Assembly: GCA_020852055.1 (NCBI GenBank)
Contig: JADZBP010000032.1
Location: 1-47,535, forward strand
Reading direction: 5' to 3'
Length of the DNA stretch: 47,535 nucleotides
Origin: Candidatus Latescibacterota bacterium
Lineage (GTDB): Bacteria > Latescibacterota > UBA2968 > UBA8231
The notes beneath the pieces were generated by a model, which had not been told where the DNA came from, searched no databases, and was given only the letters and a program-made list of their open reading frames with translations. Position numbers and translations under genes: made by a program. Positions 1-8,518 of this stretch are shown here, piece after piece; the first letter of the stretch is position 1; every line of letters begins with the position of its first letter.

Positions 1-141
1 CGCAAGCGCATGGTGCTGTGGGGCGGGGTGCGCCAGGATAATCCGCGCGCGGTGCATTTCTACCGCAAGTTCGGGTTCGTGGAGAAGGGGGAGTTCCCGG
101 CGGGTGGGGTCGACAACTACGATATGATCGCGCCGCTCTAG
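1..141 (+). CDS. GNAT-family N-acetyltransferase, C-terminal fragment
   Basis: The reading frame is open from the first base and ends with TAG at 139-141, giving the last 46 residues of a protein that starts outside the window. The fragment contains N-P-R-A-V-H-F-Y-R-K-F-G-F and ends in Y-D-M-I. This is the usual end of a GNAT fold: the Asn/Tyr acetyl-CoA helix, a 'FYxKxGF' strand and a final beta strand. Such enzymes move an acetyl group from acetyl-CoA to an amine, and the substrate cannot be told from this part. The stop overlaps the end of the convergent radical SAM gene by four bases. Confidence 0.75.
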   Translation, partial: RKRMVLWGGVRQDNPRAVHFYRKFGFVEKGEFPAGGVDNYDMIAPL

Positions 142-1538
142 CGCGGCACCTGCAGCAACTCCCCCACCTTCTTCTGCAACTCCTTCTCGACGGCCTGGTT
201 GATGTACAGGGTGGCCAGGGCGCAGCCGTAGCAGTGTTCCTGGGTGGGCAGCGCATCGAGAGAGGGGATGCCGGCGCGGCTATGGGTGTGCAGGCCGGCG
301 TCGGCGATATTGCCCAAAGGTTGCAGGCGGCGGATGGCGTGGGAGCCGCAGCGGAATTGCAGCCCGTCGGGGGAGAAGGAGGCCTGGGTGGGGGCCACGT
401 AGCAGTGGCGGGAGAGAGCCAGCTCGCCGTAGCGGCCGGTTGCGGCCGACTCGATGTACGCGTCTATCCCGCCCTGGTGCTCCACCCGCAGGAAGGGGTT
501 GGAGAAGTAACCGAAGAGCACCCGCCGCTGATCCTTGGGCACCCCGAGTCTTTCCTGGTACTCGTCCCACAGTTGGCCGGCCCGGGGCCAGATCTCCGCG
601 AAGAAGCGCCGGAACGCTTCGGCGTCCGGGCGCAGACCCGTATTGCTGGCGCCGCCCACCGGGATCACGTGGGGCAAAAGGTCGTCGGCCAGGGGCTGGC
701 CGCGCCCGGTCACCTGCCCGCGCTTTTCCAGCAACAGCGCCATCAGTTCGGGAAAAGCGTCGAGGTTCTGATTGGTCAGCACGCAGTTGGTGTGGATCTC
801 CGGGTACGCGACCCCCACCAGTTCGCGGGCCAGTTGGACATTATAGATCCCCTCCAGCACCCGCCCCATGCGTTCCCCGCCGAAAAGGTGATTCTGCGCC
901 GCCTCGTCGGCGGTGTCCAGCGAGATGTGCAACCTGGCCAGCCCGGCTTTGATCAAGGCCAGGGCCACGGTCGGGGTCATCTCCAGCGCGTTGGTGTTGA
1001 TGTTGACGGCGGCGCCGCGCTGGCTGGCGAAAGACACCAACCCCTCATCCCCCCACAGCATCTCCCCCAGCACCAGGGGCTCGCCGCCAGTCATATAGAT
1101 ATAGGGGCCCGCGCCTTGGTTGGCGGTGGTGGCGGAGGCGATGATCTGTTTCCATCCCTCCAGGTCCACGCCGGGTTCGATCCAGGGTTGGTTGCAGTAG
1201 ATGCAGCGGGGGTCGAAGTTGCAGCGGGCCGTCAGGTTGAGGCCCAGGAAGGAGAGGATCGGCGGTTCCAGATCAGCGGGCCAGCGGGCCAGTTCGTCGA
1301 GCAGGCGCTCGGCGTCGGTCAATCCCCCGGCGACCAGCTCCTCGACCCGCTGCTGGTTGAGGGCGAGCAACTGCTCGACGACGGTGCCGATGAAGTTGCG
1401 GGTCTGCCCGGGCGGTATCTTCTGGGCGCGGACCTGATCCACCAGGCCGGAGCGCAGGGCCTCCTGCCAGGCAGGGGTCTCCAGCAGGCGCTCGAGTTCG
1501 GCCCGGTGTTCGGGGGTGTAGCGGCTCAGGTCGGACAT
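138..1538 (-). CDS. Radical SAM protein with CX5CX2C cluster motif
   Basis: This 466-residue protein has an N-terminal helical region of about 90 residues followed by a radical SAM TIM barrel. The cluster cysteines are C106, C112 and C115. The spacing is C-x5-C-x2-C instead of the usual C-x3-C-x2-C. The SAM-binding GGEP motif follows at 151-154. A second Cys-rich region near the C-terminus (RHC, FRCGSH, EHCYGCA) looks like a SPASM-type auxiliary cluster site. The family makes a 5'-deoxyadenosyl radical and often modifies peptides or assembles cofactors, but I cannot name a substrate. The start has AGAGG five bases upstream. It lies 63 bases after the sugar isomerase gene and is probably the last gene of that operon. 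Confidence 0.82.
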   Translation of the reverse strand: MSDLSRYTPEHRAELERLLETPAWQEALRSGLVDQVRAQKIPPGQTRNFIGTVVEQLLALNQQRVEELVAGGLTDAERLLDELARWPADLEPPILSFLGLNLTARCNFDPRCIYCNQPWIEPGVDLEGWKQIIASATTANQGAGPYIYMTGGEPLVLGEMLWGDEGLVSFASQRGAAVNINTNALEMTPTVALALIKAGLARLHISLDTADEAAQNHLFGGERMGRVLEGIYNVQLARELVGVAYPEIHTNCVLTNQNLDAFPELMALLLEKRGQVTGRGQPLADDLLPHVIPVGGASNTGLRPDAEAFRRFFAEIWPRAGQLWDEYQERLGVPKDQRRVLFGYFSNPFLRVEHQGGIDAYIESAATGRYGELALSRHCYVAPTQASFSPDGLQFRCGSHAIRRLQPLGNIADAGLHTHSRAGIPSLDALPTQEHCYGCALATLYINQAVEKELQKKVGELLQVPR

Positions 1539-1601
1539 GGCGACCTCTCTTGGCAGGAGGGTACTCCCTGCTAGGAGATATACGCTATTTGCCCGGCCCT
1601 C

Positions 1602-2441
1602 TCAACCTGCCAGTTTGCGGAAGAAGTCGCGGAAGAGAATGGTTTCGGCGACGTTGTCGCACTCGTTGCAGTGCTCCCAGTCCTGCCATACGTACTCGAT
1701 GCCGATCCAGCCCTTATAGTTGGCCTGCTGCAGGGCTTTGAACACCCGGGCGTAGTTGATGGTGTTGAGGGCGAAGCGCTCCTGCAGCCGGCCCCGGCGC
1801 GCCCCGCGCACATGGAAGTGGCTGGCGTGTTTGACCAGGGGCTCCACCAGGGAGTCGGGCAGGCCGATGCGGGTGAAGTGGGTGTAGTCGAGGGTGAGGG
1901 TGAGGCCGGGCACCCGTTTGATGAGGGCGGCCGCCGGGCTGGGTCGGGGCACGATGGAGCCGACGTGGGCCTCCACCGACACGGTCAGGCGGTGTTTTTT
2001 GGCCTGCGCCACCCGCCAACTCAATTCATCGACGCAGCGGGACAGGGAGTCGGCCTGGGACTCCTCTTCGAAGTGGACCCCCGGCAGGATGGTGATATGT
2101 TTGCCGCCGCAGCCGGCGGTGTAATCGAGGGTGCGCTGGAACCAGTCGCGGGCCTTCTTGCGCCGTGGGCCCTCGGGATGGTTGATGGCAAAGGCCTTGA
2201 AGTCCGGGGCCATCTGCAGAAAGATATCGGCCGGCTTCAGGCCGAGGCCGTCTAGTTTCTTGCGCAGGGCACGGGCCGAACGGGCGACGTTCTTGAACTC
2301 GCGCGAAGGCCACAGGTGCGAGCGTTCCTCGAAGAGACCGATATCCACGCCCTTGAATTCCATCAGGGAGACCAGTTGCAGGGACTGGTCGTGGGTCAGG
2401 AGCGGAAAGGTGAAATCGGCGCAGGCGAATTTGGCTTTCAT
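1602..2441 (-). CDS. Sugar phosphate isomerase/epimerase (xylose isomerase-like TIM barrel)
   Basis: The 279-residue protein is a single AP-endonuclease-2/xylose-isomerase-like TIM barrel. Likely metal ligands are the Glu of SVEAHVG, the Asp and His of LDYTHF, the His of HFHVRG and the Glu of GIEYV. Members isomerise or epimerise sugars, keto-sugars or inositol derivatives, and the substrate here is unknown. The ATG at 2441 is chosen because it overlaps the stop of the upstream dehydrogenase as ATGA and has AAGGA six bases before it. A longer frame reading into the dehydrogenase is an artefact. Translational coupling to an SDR suggests both act on one sugar or polyol. Confidence 0.85.
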   Translation of the reverse strand: MKAKFACADFTFPLLTHDQSLQLVSLMEFKGVDIGLFEERSHLWPSREFKNVARSARALRKKLDGLGLKPADIFLQMAPDFKAFAINHPEGPRRKKARDWFQRTLDYTAGCGGKHITILPGVHFEEESQADSLSRCVDELSWRVAQAKKHRLTVSVEAHVGSIVPRPSPAAALIKRVPGLTLTLDYTHFTRIGLPDSLVEPLVKHASHFHVRGARRGRLQERFALNTINYARVFKALQQANYKGWIGIEYVWQDWEHCNECDNVAETILFRDFFRKLAG

Positions 2442-3256
2442 CGCGGGTCCTTCATGAATTGGGTCGGGGTGGCGGTTTCCCACTCGGCGGCGGCGAGGTA
2501 CCCGCCGTCCACCACCAGCGAGGTGCCGGTGACCCCCGAGGAGTCCTCGCAGGAGAAGTAGAGGGCGGCGCGGGCGATGTCGGGCGGGTACATGGCCACG
2601 CCCATGGGCACCCGGCGCAGGCGCGCGGCCAGGGTGGCGTCCGGGTCGGGGGTGGTGCTCAGGTGATACCGCAGCATCGGGGTGTCGGTGATGCCCGGGC
2701 AGATGCAGTTGCAGCGCAGCCCGTCGGCGGCATAGTCGAGGGCGATGGAGCGGCTCAGGCCCAGCACCGCGTGTTTGGAGGCGATGTACGCGGGGGTGAG
2801 GGCCTGGCTGATGAGGCTGCCCACCGAGCCGATATTGACCACATAGCTGCGCCGACTGCGGCGCAGATGGGGCAGGGCGTGTTTGAGGGAAAAATAGATG
2901 GACTTGAGGTTGACGCCCATCAGCAGATCCCAATCTGCCTCAGGGTATTCGTGCAGCGGGCCCACATGCACCACCCCGGCGCAGTTGACCAGGATCTGCA
3001 GGCCGCCGAAGCGGGCCGCGGCCTGATCTATCGAGGCCTGCACCTGCGCCTCCCGGGTCACGTCGCAGGTGGAGAACCAGGCCTCGCCCCCGGCTTTGGT
3101 GATGCGCTCGGCCAGTTGCCGGCCCCGCTCTTCCTGCACGTCGGCCACCGCCACCTGGGCCCCTTCCCGGGCGAAGAGTTCGGCCACCGCCTCGCCCATG
3201 CCCGAGGCCCCGCCGCTGATCCAGGCCGTCTGGCCTGCGAGACGCGTCCCGCTCAT
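2438..3256 (-). CDS. SDR-family oxidoreductase
   Basis: This 272-residue protein has every mark of a classical short-chain dehydrogenase: the dinucleotide loop SGGASGMG at 14-21, NCAG at 91-94, and the catalytic set N116, S144, Y157 and K161 (Y-x3-K). D39 after the second strand favours NAD(H) over NADP(H). Such enzymes oxidise an alcohol to a ketone or the reverse. Its start directly follows the stop of the upstream cytochrome gene, and its stop overlaps the start of the sugar isomerase, so the three are surely co-transcribed. A sugar or polyol substrate is inferred from these neighbours. Confidence 0.9.
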   Translation of the reverse strand: MSGTRLAGQTAWISGGASGMGEAVAELFAREGAQVAVADVQEERGRQLAERITKAGGEAWFSTCDVTREAQVQASIDQAAARFGGLQILVNCAGVVHVGPLHEYPEADWDLLMGVNLKSIYFSLKHALPHLRRSRRSYVVNIGSVGSLISQALTPAYIASKHAVLGLSRSIALDYAADGLRCNCICPGITDTPMLRYHLSTTPDPDATLAARLRRVPMGVAMYPPDIARAALYFSCEDSSGVTGTSLVVDGGYLAAAEWETATPTQFMKDPR

Positions 3257-4021
3257 CTAGTGCCCTCCTTCGTTGCCCTTGAGAATTTCCTGGATCTGGC
3301 GCTGGAGCCAGCGGTTGTCCGGCTGCAGCCTCTTGGCCTCCTCAAAGTGTGCGGTAGCGCCGGCCTGGTCCCCCTGCTCCAGCAGCACTCGGCCCAGCTG
3401 TACATGGGTGCCGGCGGACTGGGGGAAGAGTTCGAGGTTGAGCCGCAGCAGCGGCAGGACGACCGCCGGTTCGAGCTGGCGGCGCTCCATTTCCCGGGCT
3501 GTTTCGAGGAGGGCGTTTTCGCCGAAGTCGTAGCCGCCACGGCCATAGTACTGGTCGCGCAGTTCCCGGTATTGCTTCACCGCGGCTTCGGCCCCCTCCT
3601 TGGTGGCGGTGGCGGTCAGCACCCCGCGCAGGGTGCGCGGCTCGTCCTGACCGCGGTGGCAGGTGACACACTCGACCTTCATCACCTCCTCGCGCCCGAT
3701 CAGGGTCCCGAGCGAGTCGTTGATGCTCTTGGTGAGCCGCATCATGCCGCGCGCCGCCCGCTTGTGCTCCTTTTCGTCAGAGGCAAAGTCCCGCTTGCCG
3801 GGCGCCAGGACATGGCAGTGGTCGCAGCGCACCCCCAGAGCGGCGTTGAACTCCTCCATGACCCCGTGCAGGTCCTCGTGGCTGATGTCGGCGGGTAGGA
3901 TTTTGAGATTGGTCGGTTTCTCGTCCTCGTGGCGCTGCGCCCGGGAGGGCGCCGGCAACAGGGCAAGGACCAGCGCCAGGGCAGCGTCGGGGGCGAAAAA
4001 CAGCGGGCGGCGGTTCTGCAT
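3257..4021 (-). CDS. Dihaem c-type cytochrome of reaction-centre cytochrome family, with TPR tail
   Basis: The 254-residue protein has a hydrophobic export signal (about residues 12-28, ending PAPSRAQ) and two CxxCH haem sites, C66-C69-H70 and C118-C121-H122. The stretch from NLKILP to the second haem resembles the CytoC_RC family (photosynthetic reaction-centre cytochrome subunit), which is also common in non-phototrophs. The rest (about 140-250) is TPR-like helix pairs. It should be a periplasmic electron carrier or haem sensor. The gene abuts the SDR start with no gap. Periplasmic electron transfer next to dehydrogenases suggests it may accept electrons from sugar oxidation, though the SDR itself looks cytoplasmic. 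There is no other sign of photosynthesis here. Confidence 0.82.
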   Translation of the reverse strand: MQNRRPLFFAPDAALALVLALLPAPSRAQRHEDEKPTNLKILPADISHEDLHGVMEEFNAALGVRCDHCHVLAPGKRDFASDEKEHKRAARGMMRLTKSINDSLGTLIGREEVMKVECVTCHRGQDEPRTLRGVLTATATKEGAEAAVKQYRELRDQYYGRGGYDFGENALLETAREMERRQLEPAVVLPLLRLNLELFPQSAGTHVQLGRVLLEQGDQAGATAHFEEAKRLQPDNRWLQRQIQEILKGNEGGH

Positions 4022-4082
4022 CGGGGGGGAGACTCCCTGGTTTAGGTGGCGTGGGCGGATGCGGTGAGGAGGACGGGCCGGT

Positions 4083-5129
4083 TCAGGGGTCTACCCGCAA
4101 CCGGGCCCACTTCTCCTTGAAGCCGGGCCGGTCGAAGACCTCGGGGTTGATCGCGCCCCGGGGCTGGCGGCCCTGGGACAGGTCCACCATACCCTGGCAG
4201 ACGGCCCGGCCGATGTCGCGGAAGAGTTCGTCGGTCCAGGCGATGGAATGGGGTGCCAGCAGCACGTTGTCCAGTTCGGCGAAGGGATGGGGGGTCAGCA
4301 CGGGTTCGGTGTCGAAACAGTCGATGGCCGCCCCGGCGATACGCCGGTTTTTCAGCGCCTCGTACAGGGCCGCCTCGTTGACGATGCCACCGCGGGCGGT
4401 GTTGATCAGGAAGGCCTCGGGTTTCATCAGCGCCAGTTCCCTGGCCCCGATCAGATTGCGGGTCTCGGGACTGAGCGGACAGTGGATGGAGACGAAATCG
4501 GCCCGCCGCATCAATTCGGGCAGACTCACCATCTCGACGCCCAGTTCCCTGGCGGCGGCAGGGGTGACGAAGGGGTCGAAGGCGATGGGCGGGTTCATGC
4601 CAAAGGGGGCCAGCAGGCGGAGGGTCTCGCGGGCGATGCCGCCCAGGCCCACGGCGCCAAAGGTGTGTTCGCGCAGGTCGCGGCCCATGAATTTAGCTCG
4701 CTCGTTCCACTGGAGCTGGCGCACCAGCCGATCCTTGGTCATGGTGTGGTGGCACAGGGCGATCATCCAGCCGATGGTGGCCTCGGCCACCGAGCGGTTG
4801 ACCGCCCCGGCGGTGATGTAGATCAGCACGTCGGCTTGGGTGCAGGCCGCCACGTCCACCGAGTCGTACCCCACCCCGAAGCGGCCGATGGCCAGCAGGT
4901 CCGGGTTGCCCTCGAAGGTGCGGGCGGTGACCTGGGGGGTGAGCACCACCACCCCGTTGGCCTGGCGGATCTGCTCGGCGTCGAGATGGGGGCGGTGTTC
5001 GGCCAGCAGCGAGGTCTGGATGTGGGGCTGGGCGGCCAGCACCTCGGTGCCGATATCCTTGAACTTGAGTTTGCCGGCGGCGTCGTAGAAGTCGGCGGTG
5101 TGGGCGACGTGGAAGGTGGCGGCGGGCAT
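4083..5129 (-). CDS. D-isomer-specific 2-hydroxyacid dehydrogenase
   Basis: This 348-residue protein matches the NAD-dependent D-2-hydroxyacid dehydrogenase family. The Rossmann loop is GLGGIA at 161-166, and the catalytic triad is R246 (in NTARGG), E275 (FDTEP) and H294 (APHSIAW). Such enzymes interconvert D-2-hydroxy acids and 2-keto acids, for example glycerate/hydroxypyruvate or phosphoglycerate. The length and the missing ACT domain argue against a standard long SerA. It lies 61 bases upstream of the cytochrome gene on the same strand and is probably the first gene of that operon. Sugar-acid breakdown is the likely role; the exact substrate is not readable. Confidence 0.87.
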   Translation of the reverse strand: MPAATFHVAHTADFYDAAGKLKFKDIGTEVLAAQPHIQTSLLAEHRPHLDAEQIRQANGVVVLTPQVTARTFEGNPDLLAIGRFGVGYDSVDVAACTQADVLIYITAGAVNRSVAEATIGWMIALCHHTMTKDRLVRQLQWNERAKFMGRDLREHTFGAVGLGGIARETLRLLAPFGMNPPIAFDPFVTPAAARELGVEMVSLPELMRRADFVSIHCPLSPETRNLIGARELALMKPEAFLINTARGGIVNEAALYEALKNRRIAGAAIDCFDTEPVLTPHPFAELDNVLLAPHSIAWTDELFRDIGRAVCQGMVDLSQGRQPRGAINPEVFDRPGFKEKWARLRVDP

Positions 5130-5243
5130 GGGGGGACTCCTGGTGAGGGCGATGGGCGGAACGCCCCCAATTTAGCGCAGGAGCGGAAGAGGAGCAATGT
5201 CCGGGGGGGTATTCTCCCCGCCGCCTGGGTTCCGTTATCCAAC

Positions 5244-5276
5244 AAAAAACCCCCTCGCCGCGGACGGGAGGGGGTT
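5244..5276 (-). terminator. Rho-independent terminator of tRNA-Ala
   Basis: On the minus strand a perfect 9-bp stem (AACCCCCTC with GAGGGGGTT) encloses a 10-11-base loop and runs directly into a tract of six T. It begins about 38 bases past the 3' end of the tRNA-Ala gene and so closes that transcription unit, separating it from the dehydrogenase operon. Confidence 0.85.
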
Positions 5277-5314
5277 GGGTGGAACCAGGTCTTTCGGTGT
5301 TACTGAGTTTTAAG

Positions 5315-5390
5315 TGGTGGAGCTGAGCGGGATCGAACCGCTGACCTCCTGAATGCCATTCAGGCGCTCTCCCAACTGAGCTACAGCCCC
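5315..5390 (-). tRNA. tRNA-Ala (anticodon GGC)
   Basis: The reverse complement folds into a full 76-base cloverleaf. The acceptor arm is GGGGCTG with CAGCTCC (one G-T pair), the D arm GCTC/GAGC, and the anticodon arm CCTGA/TCAGG around the loop ATGGCAT with anticodon GGC. The T arm is AGCGG/CCGCT around TTCGATC. The 3' CCA is encoded. The gene reads GCC and GCU alanine codons, and GCC is the dominant alanine codon in the neighbouring genes. Confidence 0.97.
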
Positions 5391-5428
5391 ACAAGGGACT
5401 AAAAAATTAATCCATGGCGCCGGCCTCG

Positions 5429-5980
5429 TCAAGGGCCGAGGTTGAGGCTCAGATTGAGCTGCTGTTCGGTATAGGTGTCGCGCTCCTTGGAGGAGGGCCC
5501 GGCGGAGAAGCGCATGATGCGGGCCCGCGGGGTGGTGGCGGGGGTGGCGCTGGCCTTCACCGTCAGGGTGCCCAGCACCCCGTCGCCGGCAAACCCGGCG
5601 GCGTCGAGATAGATGCCGATGGCGCGCAGGTTCTTCTCCGGGGTGATCTCCACCCCCGAACCCACGGTGATGAAGGGGCTGGCCGTCGAGAAGGAAGCGG
5701 AATTCAGGTCGAAAGCCCCGGCCGGCTCCAGGGCCACGGTGAACTCGAACTGGCGCACCCCGGACATGCCCCCAGCCTGTACCTGGAGGGACAGGCCCTC
5801 CTCCCCTCTGGACAACTGGAGGGTTTTGACGTGGGGGCCGTTCAGCTGGACTTCGGTTCCCGATCCGCCGGGCAGGGGCTGCGGGGAGCTGGCGGCCTTG
5901 GTGCCCTCGCCGACGGTGGAGTTACAACCCAGGACCGCGGCGGTCAGGATCAGGGCGCCGAGCAGGGATCTGCTGTGCAT
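5429..5980 (-). CDS. Putative lipoprotein with cohesin-like beta domain
   Basis: The 183-residue protein starts with a lipoprotein signal: a short positive end, a hydrophobic core and a V-L-G-C lipobox with C19 as the lipidated cysteine. Next is a Ser/Pro/Gly-rich linker to about residue 45. The rest looks like an all-beta cohesin-type domain, with alternating hydrophobic residues, a 'GVRQFEFTVAL' strand and a 'DGVLGTLTVKA' closing strand. In related proteins this fold carries protein-protein or carbohydrate contacts on the cell surface. The ATG is supported by GGAGA seven bases upstream. The family assignment is by pattern only. The gene lies alone between tRNA-Ala and a sugar isomerase gene. 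Confidence 0.65.
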   Translation of the reverse strand: MHSRSLLGALILTAAVLGCNSTVGEGTKAASSPQPLPGGSGTEVQLNGPHVKTLQLSRGEEGLSLQVQAGGMSGVRQFEFTVALEPAGAFDLNSASFSTASPFITVGSGVEITPEKNLRAIGIYLDAAGFAGDGVLGTLTVKASATPATTPRARIMRFSAGPSSKERDTYTEQQLNLSLNLGP

Positions 5981-6039
5981 GCGTTTTCTCCGGTAAGGCG
6001 GCCGCCCAGGGGCAGCAACGGCCGCGCGCGATGGGGCGG

Positions 6040-6879
6040 TCAGGACTTCAGCCCGGTGGCGCGGAAGGCCCGGTCCAGGGTCTGGTAGGTGAGGGTGGCG
6101 GCAGCCAGAGGGTCGTAGTCGGGCCGTTTCTGCACCATGATGCTCACCTCGGCGGTGATGTGGCCGGTGTACCCGGCCTTCTTCATCTCGTTGAGGTAGG
6201 CGACAAAGTCGAAGGGCCCCTCCCCCGGGATGAGGAACTCGAAGTCGGGCACCACCCCGCGCTGGTCCTTGACGTGGGTGTGGGTCGCGTGCGGCGCCAG
6301 GGCCGCCACCACCTGGGCTGTGGGCAGGCCCATCACCTCGAAATGGCTGATATCGAAGTTGAGTTTGAAGTACGGGGAATTGATCTGCTTCAGCAGCCAC
6401 AGCGTTTTCTCGGGCAGGTCGAGGGAGGAGTGCACATGGGGCTCAATGGCCACCACCACCCCGCGGCCGGCGGCGTACTCGACTAACTGGCCCAGTCGCT
6501 CCAGAATCAGCTCCCGCTTGGGGTCCCAGGCATCCGGCCCGCCGCCCAGGGTGGTGTCCAGGCCCGGCACCCCTTCGGGGCCGGCCCATTCGGCGCACAG
6601 GTCGATGGCCCCGGTCAGGCGCCGCCAGTTCTCGGCGTGAGCCTGCGGGTCTTCCTCGATGAGGGAGCGGTGGCCGGCCACCGCCGGCATCTCCAGCCCG
6701 TATTCGTCGAAGAGCCGGCGGATGCGTTTGCGCTCGGCCGCGTCGAGGGTGTCCAGTTCGGTGGACCAGCCGGGGATGACCGTGGGTTCCACCCCGTCGA
6801 AGCCCAGTTTCGCCAGGTGCGCCAGGGCGGTGTCGATGGGCACGGTGGGCATGCCCCAGGTCGAATAGCCGATTTTCAT
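6040..6879 (-). CDS. Sugar phosphate isomerase/epimerase (TIM barrel)
   Basis: A second xylose-isomerase-like TIM barrel of 279 residues, not closely similar to the one at 1602. Metal ligands can be read from AIEPHVH (Glu), NFDISHF (Asp and His), HTHVKD (His) and TAEVSI (Glu). It should be a divalent-metal isomerase or epimerase of a sugar or inositol compound. The ATG at 6879 has a strong GAGGAGG six bases upstream. It follows guaB by 11 bases and may share its transcript, although no metabolic link is evident. The frame continues upstream through guaB only as a shadow. Confidence 0.85.
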   Translation of the reverse strand: MKIGYSTWGMPTVPIDTALAHLAKLGFDGVEPTVIPGWSTELDTLDAAERKRIRRLFDEYGLEMPAVAGHRSLIEEDPQAHAENWRRLTGAIDLCAEWAGPEGVPGLDTTLGGGPDAWDPKRELILERLGQLVEYAAGRGVVVAIEPHVHSSLDLPEKTLWLLKQINSPYFKLNFDISHFEVMGLPTAQVVAALAPHATHTHVKDQRGVVPDFEFLIPGEGPFDFVAYLNEMKKAGYTGHITAEVSIMVQKRPDYDPLAAATLTYQTLDRAFRATGLKS

Positions 6880-6890
6880 GAGGTTCCTCC

Positions 6891-8372
6891 TCAGAGGATT
6901 TGCTGGTCGATGTTCATGGGCACCATGTCGTGGACCTTGCTGTCGAGCATGGCCGAGGGGGAGAGCATTTCGAGGACCGCCTTCTGGTGCAGCTCCTCGA
7001 TGGTGCGGCAGCCGGCTGTGGCCAGGGTGGAGCTGAGGATCTGCAGCACCACCGGGAATTTGTCGTAGATGGAGCCCAGGTGCGGCACGTACCCGGTGAT
7101 GCCTTCCTCGAAGAGCAGGTCCTTGACGTGGGCATAGCGCCGGAAGTTGCGGGCGCGCATGCTGCCCTCCATCCAGTATTCCTTGACCACCTCGCCGGCG
7201 GCATTGCGGACCAGATTGCCGGCGCTTTCGGTGTAGCGGGCGAAGAAGTTGCCCATCATGATGGCGTCGGCGCCCAGGGCCAGGGCCACTGCCATCTCGG
7301 CCGGGCCGCTGATGCCGCCGTCGGCGATCATCGGGATGTAGATGCCCTTTTTGCCGGCCAGCTCGTCGCGGGCCTGGGCGATATCCATCAGCGCCGTGCC
7401 CTGGCCGCGGCCGGTGGCCTTGATCTCGGAGGTGGTGCAGCCCGAACCGATGCCCATGCCGATCTTGACCGCATCGGCGCCGGCCTCCACCAGGAAGCGG
7501 AAACCCTCGGCGGTGACCACGTTGCCGCCCACCACCGGGACCTGGAAGTTGGCCTTGATCCATTTGATCATCTGTTGCTGGAACTGGGTGTGGCCGTCGG
7601 AGGCGTCGACGACCAGCACATCCACCTCGTGTTCGACCAGGGCGCGGACCCGCTGCTGGTCTTCGGGATGGGTGGAGACGGCGGCGCCCACCAGCAGGCG
7701 CTTCTGTTGATCTATAGACTCGTTGGGGTGGAGCAGGTGTTTGTCGAGGTCTTTCTTGAACACCACCGCCTGCAACACCCCTTCCTTGGAGAGGATGGGC
7801 AGGAAACCGCGGCCGTACTGGATCATCAGCTCGTTGGCTTCCTTGAGGTCCTTGAGTTCGACCCCGGCCTGCACGTCGGTCTTCATGCGCTCGGCCACGG
7901 TGCACTCGTGGTCCCGGCGGGAGTCGAAGTCCTTGTCGGTGAGGATGCCGATCAGCTGGTCGTGGAAGTTGCCGCTCTGGGTGACCGGGAAGGTGGAGTA
8001 GCCGGTGCTGGCCATGATCTCCATGACCTCGCCGATGCGCTGCTGCGGAGAGAGGGTGAGGATATTGGTCTGGAAGCCGGCTTTGAAACGCTTGACCCGG
8101 TCGATCTTGGCGCACTGCTCCTCGACGGTCTGGCTGACCGGCAGGATGCCGATGCCGCCCAACTGGGCCAGGCCGATGGCCATCTCGGTGCCGGTCACCG
8201 CCTGCATGGCGGCGCTCAGGAAGGGGGTGTAGAGCTGCAGGAAGCCGTCTCCCTGGCGGCAGAAGCGGGTGCACAGCGAGACCTTGGGGGCCGTGCTGTC
8301 GGCCGGGGTGTACCCGGGCAGGAGGCGGAATTCCTTGAGGCTGTGGGAAAGGGCGGTGAGAACCTTGGCCAT
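6891..8372 (-). CDS. guaB: Inosine-5'-monophosphate dehydrogenase
   Basis: The 493-residue enzyme oxidises IMP to XMP with NAD+, the first committed step to GMP. The order is a catalytic barrel start (TPFLSAAM at 49-56), two CBS motifs (about 100-215), then the rest of the barrel with DASDGH (256-261) and the catalytic loop GSGCTTSE, whose nucleophile is C312. A DGGI phosphate loop and an [12 protein letters not shown] flap follow. The catalytic loop differs from the common GSICTTR form: Gly stands before the Cys and Ser replaces Arg. This puts the protein in a divergent IMPDH subfamily. CBS domains usually give allosteric control by nucleotides. The gene faces an AT-rich promoter region at 8440-8490. 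Confidence 0.92.
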   Translation of the reverse strand: MAKVLTALSHSLKEFRLLPGYTPADSTAPKVSLCTRFCRQGDGFLQLYTPFLSAAMQAVTGTEMAIGLAQLGGIGILPVSQTVEEQCAKIDRVKRFKAGFQTNILTLSPQQRIGEVMEIMASTGYSTFPVTQSGNFHDQLIGILTDKDFDSRRDHECTVAERMKTDVQAGVELKDLKEANELMIQYGRGFLPILSKEGVLQAVVFKKDLDKHLLHPNESIDQQKRLLVGAAVSTHPEDQQRVRALVEHEVDVLVVDASDGHTQFQQQMIKWIKANFQVPVVGGNVVTAEGFRFLVEAGADAVKIGMGIGSGCTTSEIKATGRGQGTALMDIAQARDELAGKKGIYIPMIADGGISGPAEMAVALALGADAIMMGNFFARYTESAGNLVRNAAGEVVKEYWMEGSMRARNFRRYAHVKDLLFEEGITGYVPHLGSIYDKFPVVLQILSSTLATAGCRTIEELHQKAVLEMLSPSAMLDSKVHDMVPMNIDQQIL

Positions 8373-8464
8373 GGCGCTTCTGACCTCGCCGGAAGGAGGG
8401 TCTGGGAGAGGGGATCAATAAAAATAGCGCATGGGGGTGTATGGTTCAAATCTAGAATGATATT

Positions 8465-8470
8465 ATTATA
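8465..8470 (-). promoter_or_regulatory. Candidate -10 box (TATAAT) for guaB
   Basis: The minus strand reads an exact TATAAT in the only strongly AT-rich stretch of the gap between guaB and the divergent YtxH gene. It is about 93 bases before the guaB ATG. No good TTGACA-like -35 box is visible at the right distance, so this is a weak prediction. Confidence 0.3.
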
Positions 8471-8518
8471 TAGGACCCCTCGAATCGACGAGCGGGATCT
8501 ATGCTGGAGGCGTGCACG

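Noticed and set aside
234-1574. 446-residue plus-strand frame
   Set aside because: Antisense shadow of the radical SAM gene; no recognisable domain.
3257-4021. Evidence for photosynthesis from the reaction-centre-type cytochrome
   Set aside because: The family is widespread in non-phototrophs and no reaction-centre or pigment gene is in the window.
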